Shown here: positions 56,899 through 64,000 of the stretch, one piece after another
How the letters are laid out: every line of letters begins with the position of its first letter
Position numbering within the stretch: position 1 is the first letter of the stretch
DNA from: Rheinheimera tangshanensis
GTDB taxonomy: Bacteria > Pseudomonadota > Gammaproteobacteria > Enterobacterales > Alteromonadaceae
Direction: 5' to 3'
DNA length: 64,000 nt
Assembly (NCBI RefSeq): GCF_014645135.1
Contig: NZ_BMLH01000011.1
Coordinates: 1-64,000 of the forward strand
Position numbers and translations under genes: made by a program
Notes under the pieces: model-generated
Told to the model about the DNA's origin: nothing
Databases searched by the model: none
The model's input: the letters and a program-made list of their open reading frames with translations, nothing else

Positions 56899-59814
56899 TT
56901 AAACTTTTCTGAAACGACGACTCAGAACTAACGCGATGAAAGCAAAGACCGAATACCAGCCAAAGCTACCACTCGAACCTTTAGGCTGAGTGGCTTCAAA
57001 GTTTAAAGTCACTTGGGACGAAGCGCCCGCGCTATCGGTAGCTGTGATCAATGTACTAAACTTACCTGCATTAGCAACCTTACCGGCAATAGTGCTGCCA
57101 GATAAAGTTAAACCCGCTGGCAAATTGCTTGCGCTGAAACTAATGCTTTGTCCTTCTGCATCATTGAACAACGTTGCCAGGTTGATAGACGCAGTTTCAT
57201 CAGTAGAAAGTGTCAGATTGGCTGAACCTGTTAATGCAGGTGCAGCATTGACACTTAAATCCAATGTATGAGAGCTGGTTGCTCCTTTGCTGTCTTTCAC
57301 CAGCACCGTTAACTGATGAGCTTGTCCTGTTGTTAGAGTGCCACTAACAATACCTTTAGTTGAAGCAGTCAGATTTGCTGTTGAGGTGATTTCATAAGTT
57401 AAAACTGAACCTTCTGGATCGGCAAAAAACTCATTTAAATCCAGTACAAAAGTTTTGTTTTGATTAATCACTGGTACAACCCAGGCTTGAGCCAAGGCTG
57501 GTGCTTTGTTGTGCTCGAATGCCAGAGTAATGTCGGAGTACAGACCTGTATTGTCTGTTGCTCGGACAACCACTTCACTGACAGATAAAGGGCTACCGTC
57601 GTAATTCAGAGTACCTTGTTCAGTGACTGTAATGCCTTTCACTGTATTGACCAACGAGAAAGTCAGCGTATCGTTGGCATCCGCATCCTGAATCAGCGAG
57701 GCTAGTTCAGTGCTGTAAGCTACGCCTTGGTTAAACTGCATCCGAGCCGGGATTTGAGTCAGATCCGGAGCTCGATTAACCAGATAACGTCTTAGCGCAA
57801 GCTGGTTGTCATTATCTTCCAGATAAAGATGCTGGCCCAGCATAAAAGCATGACGTAAATTCGGATAGTCAGCAAAATCAATAGTTTGTTGTTCAACAGC
57901 AATACCAGACTCCAAATCCAGCTTAGCAATTTTTATACTGGACCAGCCGTCAGGGATCAGTACCATCCGCTCATCCAGATAATAAATGCTTTGATTAGGC
58001 AGGTTATTAAGTGACAGGAGTTTGAACTGGTCATCTATTTCTTTATAGACATATACAGTTGAATTTATATGCAGGTGTAGCTGACCTGAAACATATTTTA
58101 ACTGTGTGAGGCTATAACCTGGTTGTGGCGCAGTGAATAAGTCACGTTGCTTCAACCTGTTATTGACGACTCTTAACTCTTGCACCGTACCAGTATTTGA
58201 ATTGTTAACTACTAAATTACCATTCATTTCAGCGGTATATGCCAGATCTGGTAAGGTCGTGAACTCATTAATTCCGGCTGCTGCTGTATCAAGGTAGGTT
58301 AAGGTTTTATCGCCTAAGCTAAACAGATGCAGCTTCTGATTCGCTTTGATCAATAAGTATGAACCAAAGACTTTAGCACTATCAACGTAGGCAAGTTGGT
58401 TTAGATCACTCAGCTTGCTGTTTAAGTCGATTTCTGCCGTTTGGGTAATAGTTTCGCTGCTTTTATCAAAAGTAAGGAAACGGACCTTAGAGTTTCGCAC
58501 TGCCAGAACTGTTGATTCTCCATGTTTATGTACAGTGGAGGAGTTCCAATATTGTGATACTGGATAGAATTCAGAGCTCTCAAAGAACTGCAGTGACTTA
58601 ATTTTGCCATCGGCTTCTTTCTTATATAATTCGGCTTCATCTGATGTAGCTCTGAAAAAGTAATTGTCATTCAACATGATACTATCACCAGCGCTCATAT
58701 CTAGTGGCAATAGAGACATACTTTGTTGACCACGTTTCAGAGTCACTTTTTCTGCACTATTCAGTCCTTGGGAGTAAAAAACCAGACTATTTTCATGCAA
58801 GCTAGCGATGCTACCGTTCAATTCAGTTATATCTTTGATTGATAAATCCGAGACTGTGTCTACATCAGTAATGACGGTGCCATTGAAGTTCAAAACTTGT
58901 ATTCTGTCGCCGTAATTCACATAAAGCGTATTACCGGAGAATACTGAGTTATTATGATAGCCCTGTGGCAATATAGAATCATTACTGGTAATTTTCTGCA
59001 ATGTGCCATCATTGGCTACATGCAATTGACTGCTTAAATATCCCATCAACAAAAGATTACCCGAGTCTTTTGAATAAGCTACATTTTGTTGATTGGGGAC
59101 TGAGTTGACCGATACTTCAGAAACCAGATTCAGTTGTCCCAAGTTGTCCTTTTTATACGTTCTGACTAAACTAACTGACAAGTTATAGTTGTAATAACCA
59201 GCAATTAATACAGCTTTCGTCTCGTCATAAAGGGCAAATTGCGGCTCCGACGGTAATACTATTGTTGATGACGTAAAACTGGCTGTTGTTTTATCAAAGC
59301 TACGAACAGAAACATTAGTGTTTGGATAGGCATTGTTAGCATCGATGTAGCTGCTATTTGCGTCCATTCGATACTGGTCATAATAATAGCCATTTCTTGT
59401 TGCCAATTTTGTCAGTGTGCCATCCGTTGCTACTGAGTAAGCAGCGACTTCATTGTATTGGAAGACAAACAAGGTAGAGGCATCAGCACTCAGACTTACA
59501 TGCTGGACACTGCTCAGATTTAAATCCTGAAGGTCATATTCTTTTAGTGTTGTAAACTGGTCTCCAGTTTGTCTGATTAACGTAAAACCATTTTGGTTGT
59601 ATGCAACTGTAAGATCTGCCGCCGAAGTCAGGTTTTCCGCCAGATGTAAAAAACCTTCACGTTCAGTGGTTTCTTCAGTAATGGCTAATGCTTCAGGGCT
59701 TTCTGTCTGCACTGAGCTGGCAGGGATTTGTTCATAAAACGGAATTTCAAAGGCAGCTAAAGGGCTTGATAAAACAATGGCAACAGCACATGCCACGGAT
59801 GTTAGACGTAACAT
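56899..59814 (-). CDS. Large secreted surface protein with GlyGly-CTERM-like tail
   Basis: A 971-aa exported protein. The signal peptide ends near SSPLAA (about 21). Residues about 60-690 form a repeating beta pattern consistent with propeller-like domains; residues about 690-940 are cadherin/Ig-like repeats (NRAPDLTQIP, NKAPALAQAW, NAAPALTGSA). The C-terminus has GSSGSFGW, a hydrophobic helix and RRFRK, the three parts of GlyGly-CTERM, which rhombosortase cleaves in bacteria that also have type II secretion. No rhombosortase gene is in the window. Ligand or enzymatic activity is unknown. A terminator lies just after the stop. Confidence 0.8.
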   Translation of the reverse strand: MLRLTSVACAVAIVLSSPLAAFEIPFYEQIPASSVQTESPEALAITEETTEREGFLHLAENLTSAADLTVAYNQNGFTLIRQTGDQFTTLKEYDLQDLNLSSVQHVSLSADASTLFVFQYNEVAAYSVATDGTLTKLATRNGYYYDQYRMDANSSYIDANNAYPNTNVSVRSFDKTTASFTSSTIVLPSEPQFALYDETKAVLIAGYYNYNLSVSLVRTYKKDNLGQLNLVSEVSVNSVPNQQNVAYSKDSGNLLLMGYLSSQLHVANDGTLQKITSNDSILPQGYHNNSVFSGNTLYVNYGDRIQVLNFNGTVITDVDTVSDLSIKDITELNGSIASLHENSLVFYSQGLNSAEKVTLKRGQQSMSLLPLDMSAGDSIMLNDNYFFRATSDEAELYKKEADGKIKSLQFFESSEFYPVSQYWNSSTVHKHGESTVLAVRNSKVRFLTFDKSSETITQTAEIDLNSKLSDLNQLAYVDSAKVFGSYLLIKANQKLHLFSLGDKTLTYLDTAAAGINEFTTLPDLAYTAEMNGNLVVNNSNTGTVQELRVVNNRLKQRDLFTAPQPGYSLTQLKYVSGQLHLHINSTVYVYKEIDDQFKLLSLNNLPNQSIYYLDERMVLIPDGWSSIKIAKLDLESGIAVEQQTIDFADYPNLRHAFMLGQHLYLEDNDNQLALRRYLVNRAPDLTQIPARMQFNQGVAYSTELASLIQDADANDTLTFSLVNTVKGITVTEQGTLNYDGSPLSVSEVVVRATDNTGLYSDITLAFEHNKAPALAQAWVVPVINQNKTFVLDLNEFFADPEGSVLTYEITSTANLTASTKGIVSGTLTTGQAHQLTVLVKDSKGATSSHTLDLSVNAAPALTGSANLTLSTDETASINLATLFNDAEGQSISFSASNLPAGLTLSGSTIAGKVANAGKFSTLITATDSAGASSQVTLNFEATQPKGSSGSFGWYSVFAFIALVLSRRFRKV

Positions 59815-60046
59815 CTATATACTTCCTTGTAGTTAATAAATTAATGAGGGAAAGAGGGATAAAATCATACTGTTTAGTACCGAATAAAATCAATTCCCAG
59901 ATAATTTAATTTTACTTTTTTGTTTCTTATTTCTCTGTTTTTATTTTAGTTTTAGGCCGTTTTGTGTCTTTTTTACCTATCTATCACAATATTTTGTTTA
60001 TCTTGCAGGTAAAGTTGTTTCTTAAGTTATAGCGCACTTAGACAAA
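59815..60046. other. AT-rich 232-base spacer
   Basis: A/T-rich stretch upstream of the surface-protein gene with T-runs and poly-A tracts. It presumably holds the promoter of that gene on the minus strand. I can assign no specific site. Confidence 0.4.
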
Positions 60047-60580
60047 TCAGGGGATTGTTACACATCGACAGGCTGTACTTTCACCATTGAGCCAAAAGCC
60101 GGGCAATAGGGTGGTGCCGCTGACAATACCGTCGAGCAGACTGGCATTGTCGCTGCATAATAAATCAGTGGCTACTGGCCCTGCGTACATCAGTTGTTTA
60201 TTTTGAAACAGTAGCAAGAGTGGCGCGGCTATCACCTCGAAGCCAAGCGCTTTTGCTTCTGTCAGTTCCAACATTTTGACAGCTAAATGTGGCTGACGTT
60301 GCTGCGTGCGTCGCAGATGATCTTTCGCAAAAGAACTGCAGCTGCAACGAGAGTCTGTGATCAACACAGCTTGCCATAGACGGTCGGGCTGCAACTGCTG
60401 ATCCAATATGTTTTGCACTTGCGCTGGCAAAAGTGGTTGCTGTTGCCACAGACCCTGTTCATCAAACACGCCATAATGGCCTAAAAAAAACCAATAAAAA
60501 GCTGCAGCGCTGCCTGCAATCCAAACTGCCAGCAACACAACTGCAGCTTTTACTTTCTTGGTTGAACCTGATTGTTTCAA
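60047..60580 (-). CDS. Membrane-anchored thioredoxin-like protein (DUF6436-like)
   Basis: A 177-aa protein with a short basic N-terminus, one membrane helix (about 11-32) and a periplasmic domain. The segment [19 protein letters not shown] places a CSC pair where thioredoxin-fold proteins carry their redox cysteines; further cysteines are near the end (CRC). It overlaps the MCP gene by four bases (ATGA), so it is translated with it. The DUF name is from memory; a disulfide or metal-related role is inferred. Confidence 0.7.
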   Translation of the reverse strand: MKQSGSTKKVKAAVVLLAVWIAGSAAAFYWFFLGHYGVFDEQGLWQQQPLLPAQVQNILDQQLQPDRLWQAVLITDSRCSCSSFAKDHLRRTQQRQPHLAVKMLELTEAKALGFEVIAAPLLLLFQNKQLMYAGPVATDLLCSDNASLLDGIVSGTTLLPGFWLNGESTACRCVTIP

Positions 60581-62064
60581 CAGCTGAATCTGTTCGCTTC
60601 AAGCGCCAGTTGGTTGGCAACCTGTTCAATTTGAGCTGTACTTTGTTTTACTTTTTCGCAGCGCTGCATTTGTGCGGCGGCGCTATCATTCAGATACTGT
60701 GCACCCTGGGCCATCTCAGCACTGGCATGACGTTGTTGCTCTAAAGACCCCGCCATAATATCCGCAGAGCGAGCTACAGACTGCGCTTCACCTGTAATGG
60801 TATTGAGCAGTTCATCGCTGCGTTTTGCCAGACTGACGGTATGGTCAACCTGACTTAAACAATGCTGTACTGATTTCACTGAACTTTGGCTGGCTTCAGT
60901 TAAGGTTTGGATCATACGCTGAATTTGCTCTGTAGATTGCTGGGTTCTGCCAGCCAAAGTACGAACCTCATCCGCTACTACAGCAAAACCCCTGCCTTGT
61001 TCACCAGCCCGAGCTGCTTCAATAGCGGCATTTAATGCCAGCAGATTGGTTTGTTCAGCAATACTTTTAATGACCTCAAGTACAGAGGTGATCTCTTTGC
61101 TGGATAACGCCATGCTATCCACTTTTTGTCCGGCGTCCTGCAAAGTCACCGCCAAAGTCGAGATAGCCGCTATGGTTTGATCAACAGACTCTTTACCTGA
61201 TACTGAACTAAGTTCAGCCTGTTTGGCTGCGCTCAACACTGCGGCTGCCAGTTCGCCAAGCGCCTGAATACTTTGTGCCATTTCTTCAGAGGCCGCGGCT
61301 ATACGGTTCACCTGAGTGTTTTGCTGATGCATACCTGACACCAACTGCTGGCCATCGTCAGACAAATGCGCGCTTTCGCTGTGCAGTAATGAAACAGACT
61401 GGTTAATAGTGTGCACTGTGCGCTGGATGCCATCCAATGCCTGGTTAAACTGCTGAACCAGATGGGAGCGAATATCAGGACAGCGCACCGTCAAATTGAT
61501 ACGGGCGGGGTCAGCAACCAATTCTTTTGTTGTTTCTGAAAAGGCCAGTCCAACCATAGCCTCTTTATACGAATTCAAACTGATGATGATAAGTACAGCA
61601 GATTCCACAACCACATAAGCTGCATGGACCAGCACTATGCTGAGGGTAGCGTCTTCTGTCGGGACTAAATAAACGCTGCCATACTGAGTTTGCAGATAAG
61701 CGAAAAGTAAATGGTGCACAGCAATAGCGCCAGCTGCCACTGCAATAACCAACCAGTCACGAAAAGCGCTTAACACGGCGAGCAATACAAAGATACCAAA
61801 GTGCAGTTCAGTTACACCGTTGGACTGATGAATATGTAAAGCGCAAAACAGCATAAAAGATACACCAAAAGCAATACGAGACAGGCGGTGATCTCTTAAG
61901 GTTTTGTATAAGACAAAAGGTACGATCAAAGCGGGCAGGCCAATCAATAAAGCAGCGCCCCAGGTCTGGTGCCAACTGGCTAAAGCTAAAGCCAGCAACA
62001 TCAGCACTAAATTGATGCTGTTCATGATTCGAAAGGCTTGTTGACGGAACGGATAGATATGCAT
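60577..62064 (-). CDS. Methyl-accepting chemotaxis protein
   Basis: A 495-aa receptor. The N-terminal 180 or so residues form about six membrane helices instead of the usual periplasmic sensor, then the long signalling coiled coil follows. The hairpin tip is present ([20 protein letters not shown], then [18 protein letters not shown]). Signals are probably sensed within the membrane or by a partner such as the coupled thioredoxin-like protein. Kinase and coupling genes are not in the window, and no CheR-tethering pentapeptide is seen at its end. Confidence 0.9.
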   Translation of the reverse strand: MHIYPFRQQAFRIMNSINLVLMLLALALASWHQTWGAALLIGLPALIVPFVLYKTLRDHRLSRIAFGVSFMLFCALHIHQSNGVTELHFGIFVLLAVLSAFRDWLVIAVAAGAIAVHHLLFAYLQTQYGSVYLVPTEDATLSIVLVHAAYVVVESAVLIIISLNSYKEAMVGLAFSETTKELVADPARINLTVRCPDIRSHLVQQFNQALDGIQRTVHTINQSVSLLHSESAHLSDDGQQLVSGMHQQNTQVNRIAAASEEMAQSIQALGELAAAVLSAAKQAELSSVSGKESVDQTIAAISTLAVTLQDAGQKVDSMALSSKEITSVLEVIKSIAEQTNLLALNAAIEAARAGEQGRGFAVVADEVRTLAGRTQQSTEQIQRMIQTLTEASQSSVKSVQHCLSQVDHTVSLAKRSDELLNTITGEAQSVARSADIMAGSLEQQRHASAEMAQGAQYLNDSAAAQMQRCEKVKQSTAQIEQVANQLALEANRFSC

Positions 62065-62229
62065 AAAAACCTCATTTAGTCCGGCAACTTGAGTAGCCGG
62101 TCACTACTACAACTGTATCCTGCAACGGCCTGTTGATAATGATACGACACAACACTTGTATTAATTTAGCTGTTTGTATACGGCGATTTACTGCACTGGA
62201 TCAATATCTGAGTTGAATCTAGTCCTTAT

Positions 62230-62277
62230 TCAGACAAAGTGTAGTCCGTCTGAGTAGTTCGTCATCAAAAAATCATC
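62230..62277 (+). promoter_or_regulatory. Dyad and Pho-box-like repeat upstream of phoD
   Basis: TCAGAC (62230-62235) and GTCTGA (62248-62253) form a dyad; TCATC repeats at 62262 and 62273 with 11-base spacing, as in Pho boxes. The match to the Pho consensus is weak. The phoD start is 36 bases further on. Confidence 0.3.
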
Positions 62278-62312
62278 TAGGCCAGACAGAATAGCTTCTT
62301 TTTGGAGGAACT

Positions 62313-64000
62313 ATGGCCAACTTGAACAGACGAGATTTTCTTAAAAACACAGCCTTTTTAACCGGAGCAGCCTGGTTGAGTCACGCAGTATTGGGTTGTA
62401 GTAGTAGCGATCCTCAAGCGAAAAACAGTAGCTCTATTGAGTTTTTACACGGCGTGGCTTGTGGTGACCCTTTAACAGATAGTCTGATTTTATGGACTAA
62501 AGTGACTCCGGCGCAGCAACCGGACTTGGTGCAATTATTGCTGGAAGTGAGCGAGACAGCAGATTTTTCCGTGATAAAACACCAGCAGCTTTGTTTAGCC
62601 CGTAAGGAAGCTGATTACTGCTGCAAAGTGGATTTAACAGGTTTAAAGCCTGGACGCAGTTATTATTACCGTTTTAGTGACCGCAATACGGTATCTGCTA
62701 CAGGCCATGGCAAAACTCTACCCAGTGGCTCCGTGTCAGAGGTTCGTTTTGCTGTCTTGTCTTGCTCCAATTATCCAGCCGGTTATTTCCATGTCTATCA
62801 ACAGGTGGCGCAGCAACAGCTGGACGCTGTACTGCATTTAGGGGATTACATTTACGAATATGAGCAAGGTGGTTATGCCACAGAGCGCTCTGTTGAATTA
62901 GGCCGGGCTTTAGCTGCAGACAATCAAGCCGAGATGGTAAGCCTGCAGGATTATCGCAAACGTTACGCCTTGTACCGTAGCGATAAAGATTTACAGCAGG
63001 CTCATGCCAGCCATAGCTTTATTTGTGTCTGGGATGACCATGAGATTACCAACGACGCCTGGACAGATGGTGCCGAAAACCATCAGCCGAATGAAGGTGA
63101 TTATCAGCTGCGTAAACTGAACGCGCTGCAGGCGTATTACGAGTGGATGCCAATACGGCCTCTGGTTTCTGGCAAACAGCTGTCTGGTCAGCAGCAAAGC
63201 TTAAGCCGCAGTTTTGCCTTTGGTGATCTCGTCGATTTGCATATGCTTGACACCCGTATTGAAGGACGCAACCTGCAACTGGACTACAAGCACTACACAG
63301 ATGAAAAAACCGGTGCTTTTGATACCCAGCGTTTTATCACTGATTTAACCAATCCAAACCGTACTTTGCTTGGGCAAAAGCAACAGCAATGGTTGCAAAC
63401 TCAGTTGATGCGCTCTAAAGCTCATTATCAGGTGCTGGGGCAGCAGGTGTTGATGGCGAAGATGATGTTTCCGTCTGAGCTGTTGTCAGCTTTTTCTAAA
63501 CCAGGCCCGGAGTTAGTAGAAAAAATAGCTCAGTTAACCGCCTTAAAGCAGCGAGTTGCCAAAGGGGATAGCAGCCTGAGTGCAGAAGACAAAAAACGTA
63601 TTGAGTCTGTTGTGGCCTATAACCTGGATGCCTGGGATGGCTATCCGTACGAGCGTGAGCTGGTTTATAAAACAGCGCAGCAGCAGAACAAGCAACTGGT
63701 GGTTTTGGCGGGGGATACCCATAACGCCTGGGCCTCTACTTTACATGATCAGCAAGGCAATAAAGTAGGGATAGAACTCGCCACACCTTCGGTCAGTTCG
63801 CCTGGTATTGAAACCTATCTGAAGCTGAACACCACACAAGTGGAGCAGTTAGCCAGCGTACTGCCAACGCTGATTGACGAGCTGGAGTATTGTAATTTAC
63901 ACCAGCGTGGTTATTTGCTGGTGGCCTTTAGCAAAGAGCAAATCGATGCGCAGTGGTTTTTTGTTGATGACATCACCAAAGCGCAGTATCAGACCAAAAT
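62313..64000 (+). CDS. phoD: PhoD-like alkaline phosphatase/phosphodiesterase, 3' end missing
   Basis: The gene runs off the window end in frame; 562 codons are seen. PhoD enzymes release phosphate from mono- and diesters outside the cytoplasm. The N-terminus has a Tat signal with twin arginines in NRRDFLK (R6, R7) and a lipobox-like VLG before C29, so it may be a Tat lipoprotein. Metallophosphatase motifs are GDYIYEY, WDDHEITND and GDTHNAW. A strong GGAGG precedes the ATG. The gene is divergent from the MCP gene. Phosphate starvation control is usual for the family. Confidence 0.88.
   Translation, partial: MANLNRRDFLKNTAFLTGAAWLSHAVLGCSSSDPQAKNSSSIEFLHGVACGDPLTDSLILWTKVTPAQQPDLVQLLLEVSETADFSVIKHQQLCLARKEADYCCKVDLTGLKPGRSYYYRFSDRNTVSATGHGKTLPSGSVSEVRFAVLSCSNYPAGYFHVYQQVAQQQLDAVLHLGDYIYEYEQGGYATERSVELGRALAADNQAEMVSLQDYRKRYALYRSDKDLQQAHASHSFICVWDDHEITNDAWTDGAENHQPNEGDYQLRKLNALQAYYEWMPIRPLVSGKQLSGQQQSLSRSFAFGDLVDLHMLDTRIEGRNLQLDYKHYTDEKTGAFDTQRFITDLTNPNRTLLGQKQQQWLQTQLMRSKAHYQVLGQQVLMAKMMFPSELLSAFSKPGPELVEKIAQLTALKQRVAKGDSSLSAEDKKRIESVVAYNLDAWDGYPYERELVYKTAQQQNKQLVVLAGDTHNAWASTLHDQQGNKVGIELATPSVSSPGIETYLKLNTTQVEQLASVLPTLIDELEYCNLHQRGYLLVAFSKEQIDAQWFFVDDITKAQYQTK

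Overview
The window is a chromosomal stretch of a gammaproteobacterium. Gene order and protein resemblance suggest an Alteromonadales-like organism near Rheinheimera; that genus-level guess comes from pattern recognition and was not searched. Coding density is high, nearly all of the content is core genome, and I see no transposase, prophage, integrase or CRISPR array.

Layout. 1-470 is the tail terminator of an unseen gene plus a repeat-rich spacer. 464-4426 holds luxS (minus) and the heat-shock pair dnaK-dnaJ. 4511-8171 holds an M48 lipoprotein protease, a NhaC-type antiporter (minus) and a YqhD-like aldehyde reductase. 8258-14120 is dapB-carA-carB-greA. 14188-17640 carries a small unknown gene, yhbY (minus) and the rlmE-ftsH operon. 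17747-21187 is folP-glmM-tpiA-secG-tRNA-Leu(GAG). 21258-31667 is the classic initiator tRNA-rimP-nusA-infB-rbfA-truB-rpsO-pnp-nlpI block of translation and RNA-decay genes. 31675-32892 is an unusual lipoprotein with a metallopeptidase motif. 32873-46413 (all minus) is a PilZ protein followed by the lipoate, cell-wall and leuS cluster: lipA, lipB, ybeD, dacA, rlpA, mrdB, mrdA, rlmH, rsfS, nadD, holA, lptE, leuS. 46591-64000 is more accessory: a serine hydrolase, YbeL-like zinc ribbon, Lon-like protease, yjjG, an EF-hand protein, a DUF2959 lipoprotein, a GH3 lipoprotein, an ACT protein, a DoxX protein, a 971-aa surface protein with a GlyGly-CTERM-like tail, a thioredoxin-like protein coupled to a chemotaxis receptor, and a PhoD phosphatase cut by the window end.

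How it fits together. The central 30 kb supplies pyrimidine/arginine precursors, folate, UDP-GlcNAc precursor, the Sec channel, translation initiation, ribosome maturation and mRNA decay. The minus-strand cluster builds the rod-shape wall machinery, lipoylates enzymes and exports LPS. Three candidate RpoH (sigma-32) promoters with the same core and spacing precede dnaK, rlmE-ftsH and yqhD.

Most unexpected observations: (1) an old tandem duplication of the rlmH/mrdA junction that leaves a 44-codon ORF resembling the PBP2 N-terminus; (2) a decayed second copy of the initiator tRNA just after the intact one; (3) an M64-like HExxH...DEY lipoprotein whose signal-peptide codons overlap the apparent nlpI terminator; (4) a dispersed stem-loop repeat family, one copy of which supplies the last codons of the nhaC gene. 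I did not find a convincing new multi-gene defence or metabolic system.
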